A stretch of 64,000 bases of DNA from Ruminococcaceae bacterium KH2T8. GTDB taxonomy: Bacteria > Bacillota > Clostridia > Saccharofermentanales > Saccharofermentanaceae. The position numbers and the translations under genes are program-made. The stretch's first letter is position 1, and every line of letters starts with the position of its first letter. Shown piece after piece: positions 24,969 through 32,606 of this stretch. Below the pieces are notes generated by a model. That model worked only from the letters and a program-made list of their open reading frames with translations. It searched no databases and had not been told where the DNA came from. The stretch covers positions 276,201 through 340,200 of the forward strand of contig FOIY01000003.1 in NCBI GenBank assembly GCA_900111435.1, given 5' to 3'.

Positions 24969-27536
24969 TCATTTTGATCCTTGGCGTTTCTTGATCTCAT
25001 CTAACCATGTAACAATAGAATCAATATCTCTTTCAATCTCATCCAATGTGAATTCCTGCAAAGGAGTTTCATCTGCCATTGCATGATCATAGTATGAATA
25101 TTTCGTCATCATATGTTCCACAAAACTACAATCATTGGGGTTAATTTGGGAAAGCCAAGACATTTTATTAAGTGTCTGAATTGATTTTCTATACCTGATT
25201 ACTATTCCATTCAACAAGGTATCTTCAATACTTTTCTCAACAAAAATACGTATTTGTTGACAAATATAATGAACGGTCGATTTATATTCATCGGAAAATT
25301 CATCCATTTTTCTTGCCCTTGAAAGAGTTTCGTTCTTTAAATTGTTAAGTTTCTTCGTAATTTTGCCACTAATATTGGCTGACTCCGATGGAACTCCCTT
25401 TATTGATGGATTACTTAACAAATCAACTCCACGGATTTTAATGGTTGGGGGACATTCATCTTCAATTCCTACAACCATTGACAATCTATGAGTGAATACA
25501 ATCACCTGCCTATTTTCAGCTGCTTCAACTAACCGTTTTATGACCAAAGTCTCATATTTCTGATCCAAAGACGAAATAGGATCATCAAATATAAGTGGAC
25601 ATGATACAGTCCTACCTGATGCCTCAGCAAAAAAAGCTGCCAAAGAAACTACTCTTCTTTCGCCCTCGCTAAGAATATCACTAGGATTACTTTTAGTATC
25701 TACTAGTCCCTCTAGTACAATTTTGTACTGAACTCTACCCTTAACCGCTTTCCCTTGAATCAACTTTGCTTTTATATTTCCGTTTGTAAGATGAAGCAAT
25801 TCTTCGTTGAATCTTCTTATATAATCATCGGTAATCAGTTCATCTCCTAACATTCTAATTTTGCTAGTCAACTTATTCGTAGCAGTGTATTTTATTGCTC
25901 TACCATATACTTCAACATTATTTAGATAATCGACTCGTTTCTGAATTCTTTCCAATAATCCAGATGCGTACTTTTTTGCTTTCAGCTCATTAATCTCATT
26001 AACTAAACACTTTATTGCATCATCTTGTAAATGTTCTTCTGCTCTTTTTTTTGCTTCCAATTTAGTTTGTATCAAGTTACCAATTTCATCAATAACCAAT
26101 GATATATTAATCCCGGATAAGTCAATACTATCTACTTCATCTTTCGATATTCTATTGCTGTGGATAATTAATTGTTCAGACAAACAAAGAATATTATCTT
26201 TTTCTACACCAACATCACACGCATCGAGCATTACAGATAGTTGTTCATAAGACCAAACATCTGGAAACTGTTTTAACAGATCAAAGTATTCCGTCTTAGA
26301 TTTATTAACACGTTGACTCACTTTTCCATTCAAATACTCATCTAAACGTTTCATCCTTTGAACTACATTAGGATTTATCAATTCTTGCCCACACAAAGGA
26401 CATACACCCTTTTCTTCGGTATAACGAACAATACCTTTTGATTTTAAAAGCGTCTCATAATACTGATAAGCGTCTCGCCATAAAGCCTTCCACGCAGAAT
26501 TAGATATACTATCTTTTTCCAATTCTGATGCCTCATCTCTAAAAACAATCTGCGCAGCTAACTGTTCCTGAGCACACTTCTGCCACTCTGCTTTTGCGGC
26601 TTGTATATTTTTAATATTCTCTTCCGAATAATACTTTTCAAATTTTAAAAAATAACTCTGAATACTCTTCAATTGATATATTTCATTCGATAAACTACCT
26701 ATTCTATTATTCGTAGCGTCTATATTCGCTTCTTTTTCTTTTTGTGATAGTGTTTCTTCGTCACACTCACACCAAGCAAATAATCTATTATCAATTACAG
26801 TTTCTGCAACAATAGACTGTATCATTTTACCAAAAGAAGTATCTGCATATTCAGGCGGGACATGCAATTCAAACGAATCTAGTTCGTGAATCTGACGCTC
26901 TAATTCATTTTTCACCATAGTTGCGGCATGAGCAATTTCTCTAAACATTGCAAATATCCACGGCTCGTATGATGCTTCATTTTCATTACATATATATGCA
27001 TTAGATATCTGAGTGTCAAATATATCAATATCTCTGAATACGCTATGCTCACCAGCTATGTTTAAATCACATTTCAATTCACTTTCAATTCCATCAACAC
27101 GAACACAAACATCACATGATTGGTTATTCTTCCTAGAGTTTTTATATACATTCTGCTTTAATTCTTCCTTATATTTCGCGTCTGCAAGTTGCTTAATTAT
27201 TCTTATATATCCAGATTTTCCAACTCCATTTTCTCCGTATATAACCGTAATCCCATCTGGTTCAAATGAAAGCTTTTTTCCTGATGCAAGTGCATTAACA
27301 CCCTCTATATTTTCTATTGACTCTATAGCAAAACATTCTCTATCATTCTTGTGTAGCAAGTTTATATTTCCTAATTCAATGGTTTTTTTAGTACCATATG
27401 CTTCGTTTAAACACTCTTCTGCAAATCTATTAATATCATCATTAGAAAACTCACCTTTGGAGTAAAAAGTCTTTACAGCGTCTATTACCCATACATTCTG
27501 TTGATTCAACCACAAAATAAGATCTTCATTCGTCAT
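24969..27536 (-). CDS. SMC/RecN-like AAA (ABC-type) ATPase with CxxC hook
   Basis: 855 residues. Walker A IYGENGVGKSG (about 103-113); a long coiled coil with CPLCGQ at about 379, which resembles the zinc hook of Rad50 and RloC; then the signature ILSEGERRVVSL (about 618), Walker B LIFDDPISSLD (about 648) and the H-loop VIVFTHR (about 677). After the ATPase come 170 residues with RIFVEKSIED and FVEHMMTKYSYYDHA, not matched to a known effector. The architecture recalls the RloC/PrrC anticodon nucleases, but I cannot confirm their catalytic Arg-Glu-His set. It is the first gene of the five-gene operon. Confidence 0.8.
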   Translation of the reverse strand: MTNEDLILWLNQQNVWVIDAVKTFYSKGEFSNDDINRFAEECLNEAYGTKKTIELGNINLLHKNDRECFAIESIENIEGVNALASGKKLSFEPDGITVIYGENGVGKSGYIRIIKQLADAKYKEELKQNVYKNSRKNNQSCDVCVRVDGIESELKCDLNIAGEHSVFRDIDIFDTQISNAYICNENEASYEPWIFAMFREIAHAATMVKNELERQIHELDSFELHVPPEYADTSFGKMIQSIVAETVIDNRLFAWCECDEETLSQKEKEANIDATNNRIGSLSNEIYQLKSIQSYFLKFEKYYSEENIKNIQAAKAEWQKCAQEQLAAQIVFRDEASELEKDSISNSAWKALWRDAYQYYETLLKSKGIVRYTEEKGVCPLCGQELINPNVVQRMKRLDEYLNGKVSQRVNKSKTEYFDLLKQFPDVWSYEQLSVMLDACDVGVEKDNILCLSEQLIIHSNRISKDEVDSIDLSGINISLVIDEIGNLIQTKLEAKKRAEEHLQDDAIKCLVNEINELKAKKYASGLLERIQKRVDYLNNVEVYGRAIKYTATNKLTSKIRMLGDELITDDYIRRFNEELLHLTNGNIKAKLIQGKAVKGRVQYKIVLEGLVDTKSNPSDILSEGERRVVSLAAFFAEASGRTVSCPLIFDDPISSLDQKYETLVIKRLVEAAENRQVIVFTHRLSMVVGIEDECPPTIKIRGVDLLSNPSIKGVPSESANISGKITKKLNNLKNETLSRARKMDEFSDEYKSTVHYICQQIRIFVEKSIEDTLLNGIVIRYRKSIQTLNKMSWLSQINPNDCSFVEHMMTKYSYYDHAMADETPLQEFTLDEIERDIDSIVTWLDEIKKRQGSK

Positions 27537-27670
27537 TTATCCTCACCGATGCCTTTCGAGCTTTTGGGTTATCAATATAATTTTAGTCCCATTCTCGGGT
27601 CATGTGTCCGTTTCTTTGTAAACAAAGATAAAACACTGTAGCCCGACCATTTAATGTCCCACTACTATAA

Positions 27671-27698
27671 GATCCCGCCGCCTTTCGGCAGCGGGATC
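27671..27698 (-). terminator. Hairpin after truncated Rpn-type gene
   Basis: GATCCCGC and GCGGGATC enclose a short GC-rich inner stem. It lies 26 bp after the stop at 27724 on the minus strand. The following T-run is weak. The gap 27537-27670 upstream of the AAA gene shows no other clear signal. Confidence 0.6.
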
Positions 27699-27723
27699 TG
27701 TGTGCTTAGTTGTTCTGCTGGTC

Positions 27724-28365
27724 TTACGCAAATTTCTTCTCTGCAAGTTCCTTTACTGTCTCGAGAGGGAGATCTGTATAGGATGCGATTTCTTCATAAG
27801 AGAGCTTACCTCCTGCGATCATACGAAGGGCATTATCCTTCTTAGTCTTTTCAGTACCACTCCATTCGCCTCTCTCAAATACAGCTTCACTTAAATTACA
27901 CATTTCACTCATCTCCTCCTTTGCTCCACCGGGAATCGATATTCCGAATCCGTCTTCTAATTCTTTTATTGCTTCTTCTGCGTCTACCTCCTTGGCAAAC
28001 AGCTTAGTCAGTGATCTCGATACTTTTCTATCATTATAGTTGATGTGTGCATCATCTTCAATTTTCCCGAGGTTAAAGATAATGACTTCGAGCTTATCGT
28101 AATTCTCTTTTCTGTTGCGATAATCGTTAGTCAGATTCTCCTCGGTGATCTTATACCTCACTATGCTTCCTTTCTCTTTCTGAGGCGGTGCCATCGAGAT
28201 CCATATCGAGTATACCTTCTCGAGTTTGTTGTATTCGGAACTCGAGAAGATCGTCCCGTACTCGGATGAGATCATGTTACAGGCATAGTAGATACCGCGA
28301 GTCGCCAGATCGTACCCGAGAGAGGAAGTATTCTTCTGTCCCTCGATATTTATCAGAACCCTCAT
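27724..28365 (-). CDS. N-terminally truncated Rpn-type protein (copy 2)
   Basis: 213 residues matching the complete copies from MRVLINIEGQKNTSS onward, so the first 95 or so residues, including the metal-binding aspartate of the nuclease, are missing; the E-x-K-like strand is kept. The leader found upstream of complete copies (half of the GATCAGCGC palindrome, a GAAGGA site) is joined directly to codon MRV, and an in-frame stop lies just before. The ATG at 28365 sits at good distance from GAAGGA, so the short protein could be made. Enterobacterial Rpn genes encode an internal C-terminal product that neutralises the full protein; this copy could do the same. It may equally be a decaying copy. 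Confidence 0.7.
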   Translation of the reverse strand: MRVLINIEGQKNTSSLGYDLATRGIYYACNMISSEYGTIFSSSEYNKLEKVYSIWISMAPPQKEKGSIVRYKITEENLTNDYRNRKENYDKLEVIIFNLGKIEDDAHINYNDRKVSRSLTKLFAKEVDAEEAIKELEDGFGISIPGGAKEEMSEMCNLSEAVFERGEWSGTEKTKKDNALRMIAGGKLSYEEIASYTDLPLETVKELAEKKFA

Positions 28366-28419
28366 GTGATCCTTCTTTTCGTTTAGTTAAAAAGGATCAG
28401 CGCAAAAAGGGCACAGAAA

Positions 28420-28445
28420 TGCCCGAATCACTTAAGATCCGGGCA
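28420..28445 (-). terminator. Terminator-like hairpin after SDR remnant
   Basis: The arms TGCCCG and CGGGCA lie around an A+T-rich loop, followed on the minus strand by TTTCTG and then CCCTTTTT. It is placed 47 bp after the SDR stop and upstream of the truncated nuclease gene. Confidence 0.6.
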
Positions 28446-28491
28446 CTTCCGTGTTCACACTATGGCATTTAAAGTTGGTCGTCTGATGTAA

Positions 28492-29260
28492 TTATCTCGT
28501 CAGCAGTCCCGCATCGAGAACAAACTGGCTTCCTGTTATAAATCTGGCCTTGTCGCTTGCTACGAACTTAACCGCCTCAACGACATCGTCAGTCTCGATC
28601 CATGGAGTCTTAAGAAGGTTACCCGCGGATCTCTCGGCGATCTCGGTGGGAGTCGTCCCTTCAAGCTCTGCCAAACCGTCGTTCATTGGTGTATTTACAC
28701 CTGTAGGGTGGATCGATACTACACGGATGCCGTAAGGCGCAAGCTCTATAGCCTGGGACTTGGTAAGTCCTACGAGTCCGTGCTTGCTTGCTGCATAGTG
28801 GCTCATTCTGCCAAAGCCGCGAAGACCTGCTACAGATGAATTGTAGATTGTGACTCCGCTCTTCTTTTCGATCAGGTGAGGGATCACATATTTTGAGACG
28901 AGGAATCCTCCCTTGAGGTTCACGTCGATCAGCGCATCCCACTGCTCTTCCGTAAGCTCCCACGAATATCCGTATGCCGCGATACCTGCGTTACTGAAAA
29001 GGATGTCGATCCCTCCGAATTCCCTGACACCTCTGTCTACAGCTTCCTTTACATCCGATGCGTTTCGCACGTCACCTGCGTAGATAAGGATCTTTCCGCC
29101 TATAGATTCTACTTCCGCCTTAAGCTTCTCGAGGTCTTCGTTCGAAGATCTGTTATATGCAGGATACTCGATCCTCTCGCCGAGGTCGAATGCTATTATG
29201 TTTGCTCCTTCTTCGGCAAAAGCCAATGCTACTGCTCTTCCCTGGCCCTTGGCGGCACCT
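28492..29260 (-). pseudogene. Short-chain dehydrogenase gene lacking its 5' end
   Basis: The frame runs from GAAKGQGRAVALAF (the glycine-rich NAD(P) loop, which should be TGxxxGxG) to the stop at 28492. NAG, NSSVAG and the catalytic Y-x-x-x-K (YAASK) are intact. The first 10-12 residues, with the start codon and the beta strand before the loop, are missing; a TGA precedes the loop in frame. The cut joins the membrane protein gene upstream at AGGT, a four-base identity between the two genes. The next start-like codon (TTG at 29226) would drop the cofactor loop. Product is probably inactive. Before the deletion it was an ordinary SDR oxidoreductase. Confidence 0.75.
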
Positions 29261-29788
29261 CACATACTCCTCGTTATAGCGCTGCTGCATGTAGTCACTT
29301 AAGGCCGCTAAATATTCGAGCTTTACCTGGTATCTGAACTGAGGGCTCGTGCTCACGATGTAGTCATCCTTGATGTCGCCCGCGAAGAGCTTTTGCTCTA
29401 GGCTCCTTATGTCGTCCAGCAGCTCCTCCCTCTCCTGGATAAGCTCCTCGTACGAATACTGCTTACAGGACTCAATATAACCCTGGGGACTGTTCATCTG
29501 GTAGGAATACGATTTTACGAGTGCTTCACCGAAAGTAATAAATCCAATCGGCGGGACGAACAGCATCAGGAGCAATTTCGGGTTACACCAAATACTGTAA
29601 CCGAACATAAGAAGATATACTCCAAACACGATACAGATGAGCATGAACACCAAACTGATTATTCCGACTCTGGTTCCATTCTTACAATCCTCATCTATGA
29701 TCTCAGCCATTGCACTTCTTAACTGGGGATCTGTCTTATCCCAGAAAGCATCTCCCGCGTCAGAATAAAAACCTGATTTCTTATCCAT
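29153..29788 (-). CDS. Membrane protein with coiled-coil domain, C-terminus fused into SDR sequence
   Basis: About 176 native residues then about 35 read from the SDR gene in the wrong frame. The native part has FYSDAGDAFWDK and EIIDEDCKNG (shared with the protein at 8800), two hydrophobic segments at about 45-95 and a helical region from SPQGYIESCKQYSYEEL to YMQQRYNEEYVR, which ends the related copy at 30974. There YVR is followed by TAA; here it is followed by TGCC from the SDR gene, giving a basic tail (CRRRSKHNSIRPRRE). The native part may still fold. Its upstream 40 bp equal those of the gene at 8800-10149. Confidence 0.7.
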   Translation of the reverse strand: MDKKSGFYSDAGDAFWDKTDPQLRSAMAEIIDEDCKNGTRVGIISLVFMLICIVFGVYLLMFGYSIWCNPKLLLMLFVPPIGFITFGEALVKSYSYQMNSPQGYIESCKQYSYEELIQEREELLDDIRSLEQKLFAGDIKDDYIVSTSPQFRYQVKLEYLAALSDYMQQRYNEEYVRCRQGPGKSSSIGFCRRRSKHNSIRPRREDRVSCI

Positions 29789-29945
29789 ACATAACCCATC
29801 TACTTAACACTTATTAAATCAGATAAGGTTAATATAATTTTAGTCTCGCGGAGGAAACTCGGGATTATTTCTTTGTAAATAAACAGAAAACACTCGGGGG
29901 TTAATCCGAGTGCCTGTAATCTGTGTGGTTTCTTTCGTGCCGCTC

Positions 29946-30896
29946 TTAGAACTCGAGCTTTCTGATCTCTTCCACGAGCTTTCTGCCGTAGACTTCGCAT
30001 CCGTGGCAGTTGGGGTGAAGATTATCGAGGAAGTACTCGGACATGTGAGGAATGAGCTTCATGCCGTTTACGACCTTTACGTTCTTGTAGCTTCTTGCGA
30101 TCTTTTCGATGTTGTCGCAGTAGCGCTCGAGTGTGGGAAGTCCTTCGAGGTTATCGCCTCTCCATATGGGAGTGATGCAAAGGACGGGGATCTCACTGCC
30201 GTAGATCTCCATGAGCCTTTCGTAGTATTCCTCTACCGCGGTCATGGTCTCGTCGCCGTACTGATTGGTTCCCAGGGCCACGATGATCTTATCGGGAGTG
30301 TAGCCCGGCATCTTCATGAGGGAGCCCTTGTCGTAGACATAGCCGCCTATGCCCTGGTTTATTATGTCGTAGTTAAGGATCCTGTTCGCAACACTTACAT
30401 ATGTGCACGAAGATCTTAATGGTCCATACCCCTGAGTGATCGAATCGCCGAGCCAGAGGACTTTCTCGTTCTTCTGAGGTCTTTCTACGGGTGCATCTAT
30501 CGTGAAGTTCTTAACGAGTACCGTCGCGTCCGCAGGAAGATATATAACGACATTCTTCCTGCCTTCGGGAAGCTCCCACTTTATTGTGCCCGTATCGAGG
30601 ACATCCTTTATGTATGTGACACCTGTTATAAGGCCGTCCACCATTATCTCGAACGAGTCGGGAGATCCTTTCCAGATGATCTTGTAGTCAAAAGATACGC
30701 TCGTTGCTTCCGTTATGAATTCTATCGTCTTTGCAGTCGTCGCAGTACATCTGTCGTACCACATCTCGATCGTACCCTCAAAGTACTTTATCTGCTCCTC
30801 GGAGTACTGAAAGGACTGAAGATACCCCTCTTCCGTCTCCTTGAACTCATATGCTCCGAAATAGATATTCTTTAGTTCTTCGTTTGTTAATACCAT
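29946..30896 (-). CDS. SGNH/GDSL-type hydrolase with N-terminal beta domain
   Basis: 316 residues. The first 130 form a beta-rich domain like the jelly roll of CE2-type carbohydrate esterases. The catalytic domain has VLWLGDSITQGYG (nucleophile serine, about 150), an INQGIGGY block (glycine of the oxyanion hole), VALGTNQYG (asparagine) and the last block DNLHPN (Asp and His of the triad). No signal peptide is seen, so it is probably cytoplasmic and acts on acetylated or acylated oligosaccharides. It is a single gene between the fused membrane gene and a truncated paralogue. Confidence 0.85.
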   Translation of the reverse strand: MVLTNEELKNIYFGAYEFKETEEGYLQSFQYSEEQIKYFEGTIEMWYDRCTATTAKTIEFITEATSVSFDYKIIWKGSPDSFEIMVDGLITGVTYIKDVLDTGTIKWELPEGRKNVVIYLPADATVLVKNFTIDAPVERPQKNEKVLWLGDSITQGYGPLRSSCTYVSVANRILNYDIINQGIGGYVYDKGSLMKMPGYTPDKIIVALGTNQYGDETMTAVEEYYERLMEIYGSEIPVLCITPIWRGDNLEGLPTLERYCDNIEKIARSYKNVKVVNGMKLIPHMSEYFLDNLHPNCHGCEVYGRKLVEEIRKLEF

Positions 30897-30973
30897 TCTA
30901 ATTCACCCGCCTGTGATCAATACTTCGTATATATTACCACTTAGGTCGCGGTGAGGTATACGGTGGTTGGGCA

Positions 30974-31219
30974 TTACCTTACGTATTCCGCGTTATAGCG
31001 CTGCTGCATATATTCGCTTAATGCCGCTAAGTATTCAAGCTTTACCTGGTATCTGACCTCGGGGCTCGGGCTTACGATATAGTCGTCCTTCTTGTCTCCC
31101 GAGAAGAGCTTCTTTTCAAGGTCCCTTATATCGTCCAGGAGTTCTTCCCTCTCCTGTATGAGTTCTTCGTACGAATACTGCTTACAGTACTCCACATAGC
31201 CCTGGGGACTATTCATCAT
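30974..31219 (-). CDS. Truncated soluble paralogue of the coiled-coil membrane protein
   Basis: 81 residues beginning MMNSPQGYVEYCK, equal to the C-terminal helical half of the protein at 29153-29788 (about 85 percent identical by eye), without the membrane segments. GGAGGTGAT precedes the ATG at 31219 and overlaps the end of the flavoprotein gene, so it could be translated with it. It ends YVR-stop and thereby shows how the fused copy would have ended. Either a stand-alone helical module or a relic. Confidence 0.6.
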   Translation of the reverse strand: MMNSPQGYVEYCKQYSYEELIQEREELLDDIRDLEKKLFSGDKKDDYIVSPSPEVRYQVKLEYLAALSEYMQQRYNAEYVR

Positions 31220-31234
31220 AAAGATCACCTCCGA

Positions 31235-31849
31235 TCAGATAAAATTAGTCGCTTTGAATTCTTCCCTTTGCGGGAGCCCGAACTTCTCCTTACCAAGCTC
31301 AATGCTCTTCATGAGGAAAGCCATATTCCTCGCTAAGGTCCTCATGGTCTGAAGACCTTCTTCGTCCGCCCGCGCTTCTCCCGGCATCTGGCCGTGCACG
31401 CTGTTCCAGTACTGGCTGCTCGCTATGGGCATGCCGCTTATCGTGAAGTATTTGTTGAGCTGATCGAAAGTGGCCGAGCATCCGCCTCTTCTTGCTACCG
31501 CTACCGAAGCGCCGACCTTCATGGTCTTATCGAACTTCGAGCTGTAAAAGAGCCTGTCGAGGCACGCAATGAGCGTCGCATTAGCTGAAGCGTAATAGAC
31601 GGGAGAAGCGACTACGAGGCCGTCAGCCTGCTCGAACTTCTTTGCGATTATGTTTACCGCGTCGTCAAATATACACTTGGCGTTATTGGCACATGTATTA
31701 CATGCTACGCAGCCTCTGATGTCCTTGTTGCCGATACGGATGATCTCCGTCTCGATCCCCTCTTCGTTAAAGATCTTTACCATCTCATCGAGAGCTATAG
31801 AAGTGTTGCCCGCAGGCCTCGGGCTACCGTTTAATATCAGGACTTTCAT
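31235..31849 (-). CDS. Iron-sulfur flavoprotein, NADPH-dependent FMN reductase family
   Basis: 204 residues, flavodoxin-like fold. LILNGSPRPAGNTS is the FMN phosphate loop (about 4-17); GCVACNTCANNAKC (about 46-59) has the spacing C-x2-C-x2-C-x5-C of the compact cluster motif of Isf proteins, expected to bind a 4Fe-4S cluster; VVASPVYYASANATL is the second FMN-contacting loop. Such proteins pass electrons from ferredoxin or NAD(P)H in anaerobes, often in oxygen or quinone defence. The gene is followed directly by the small truncated paralogue. Upstream 31850-32020 shows nothing recognised. Confidence 0.85.
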   Translation of the reverse strand: MKVLILNGSPRPAGNTSIALDEMVKIFNEEGIETEIIRIGNKDIRGCVACNTCANNAKCIFDDAVNIIAKKFEQADGLVVASPVYYASANATLIACLDRLFYSSKFDKTMKVGASVAVARRGGCSATFDQLNKYFTISGMPIASSQYWNSVHGQMPGEARADEEGLQTMRTLARNMAFLMKSIELGKEKFGLPQREEFKATNFI

Positions 31850-32027
31850 GTGATCTTCAGGCCTCCTGTCGTTTGTATTGATTTGAGGCGGAGCGCGCTT
31901 GACGGGCGGTAGCTGATGCCGTGACAGCGATGAGCTTTGCGCCGGCGAACTCCTCTTAATAATTTGATTATAAGGCCTGTCGGATTCGGGGCGTGTAAAC
32001 TTTTATGAAATAGTCGAATGGGGCTTC

Positions 32028-32141
32028 ACCCTGTGTGAACCGATGCTTCCAATCCTTATTGGATCTATAGAGGAAGCATCTGCGAACACAGGGTACACCA
32101 GGGGTAGGCTTGCCGTAGGGGATGGTACATCCCCTGTTTTT
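32028..32141 (+). ncRNA. Candidate structured RNA ending in a terminator
   Basis: Nested inverted repeats: ACCCTGTGT (32028-32036) with ACACAGGGT (32086-32094), GATGCTTCC (32042-32050) with GGAAGCATC (32072-32080), and CCAAT with ATTGG inside, giving one long interrupted hairpin of about 67 nt. A second hairpin AGGGGATG-GTA-CATCCCCT (32117-32135) is followed by GTTTTT on the plus strand, as in a Rho-independent terminator. No open frame of note lies on this strand. It could be a small RNA, a leader or an element end such as that of an IS200-like repeat. Promoter not identified. Confidence 0.45.
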
Positions 32142-32150
32142 CCAAACAAA

Positions 32151-32176
32151 CAAGCGAGACCATATGGCCTCGCCTG
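32151..32176 (-). terminator. Terminator-like hairpin after Rpn fragment
   Basis: AGCGAGACC and GGCCTCGCC pair around ATAT, followed on the minus strand by TTGTTTGTTTGG. Same type as the hairpins at 3090 and 32553. Confidence 0.6.
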
Positions 32177-32204
32177 TAGATAGCAGTTTATTTGATTCTG
32201 TCGC

Positions 32205-32555
32205 TTATGCAGTTTTCTTCGCAGCGAGCTCCTGAACCTTCTCCAAGGGAAGATCGGTATACGATGCGATCTCTTCATATGTCAGTTTGCCGTCTGCGAT
32301 CATGCGAAGTGCAGCCTCTTCGCGGCCTTTGATCATGCCTCTTTCTTCAAATACTTCATTCCAGTTACACACGTTTACCATCTCCTTCTTCATCGATTCG
32401 GGAAACTCTGTTTGGTATTCTTTCTCCATCAGAGTTATCGCGTCATTCTTATTGCTATACTCGGAGAATATCTCCGTTAACGACTTCACTATCTTTTCCT
32501 CATTATAGTTGATGTAGAGGTTATCTTCAATTTTGATACATCTCACCAAAAACAA
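32205..32555 (-). pseudogene. C-terminal fragment of an Rpn-type gene (copy 3)
   Basis: Only the last 105 or so residues remain, from IEDNLYINYNEEK to the end; the nuclease core is absent. Its sequence is almost that of the copy at 3145, not that of the complete copy just upstream, apart from loss of 11 residues in the variable linker (KGREEALR in place of the longer KGRQEG segment). The open frame could begin at TTG codons near 32550, but no clear RBS is seen. It lies 50 bp after the stop of the complete copy and its terminator. Probably a relic; a C-terminal antidote-like role is possible. Confidence 0.6.
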
Positions 32556-32578
32556 GCGAGGTCTATTGACCTCGCTTG
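32553..32578 (-). terminator. Rho-independent terminator of complete Rpn-type copy 4
   Basis: CAAGCGAGGTC and GACCTCGCTTG form an 11-bp stem with a four-base loop; on the minus strand TTTTTGG follows. Confidence 0.85.
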
Positions 32579-32606
32579 TAGATAGCAGTCTATTTGATTC
32601 TGTCGC

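Noticed and set aside
24969-27536. Firm call as RloC anticodon nuclease
   Set aside because: ATPase and CxxC hook fit, but the catalytic Arg, Glu and His of the nuclease could not be placed in the C-terminal part.
32003-32278. Minus-strand open frame of 91 codons across the hairpin region
   Set aside because: It is created by the inverted repeats and the end of the Rpn fragment, has no RBS and no family features.
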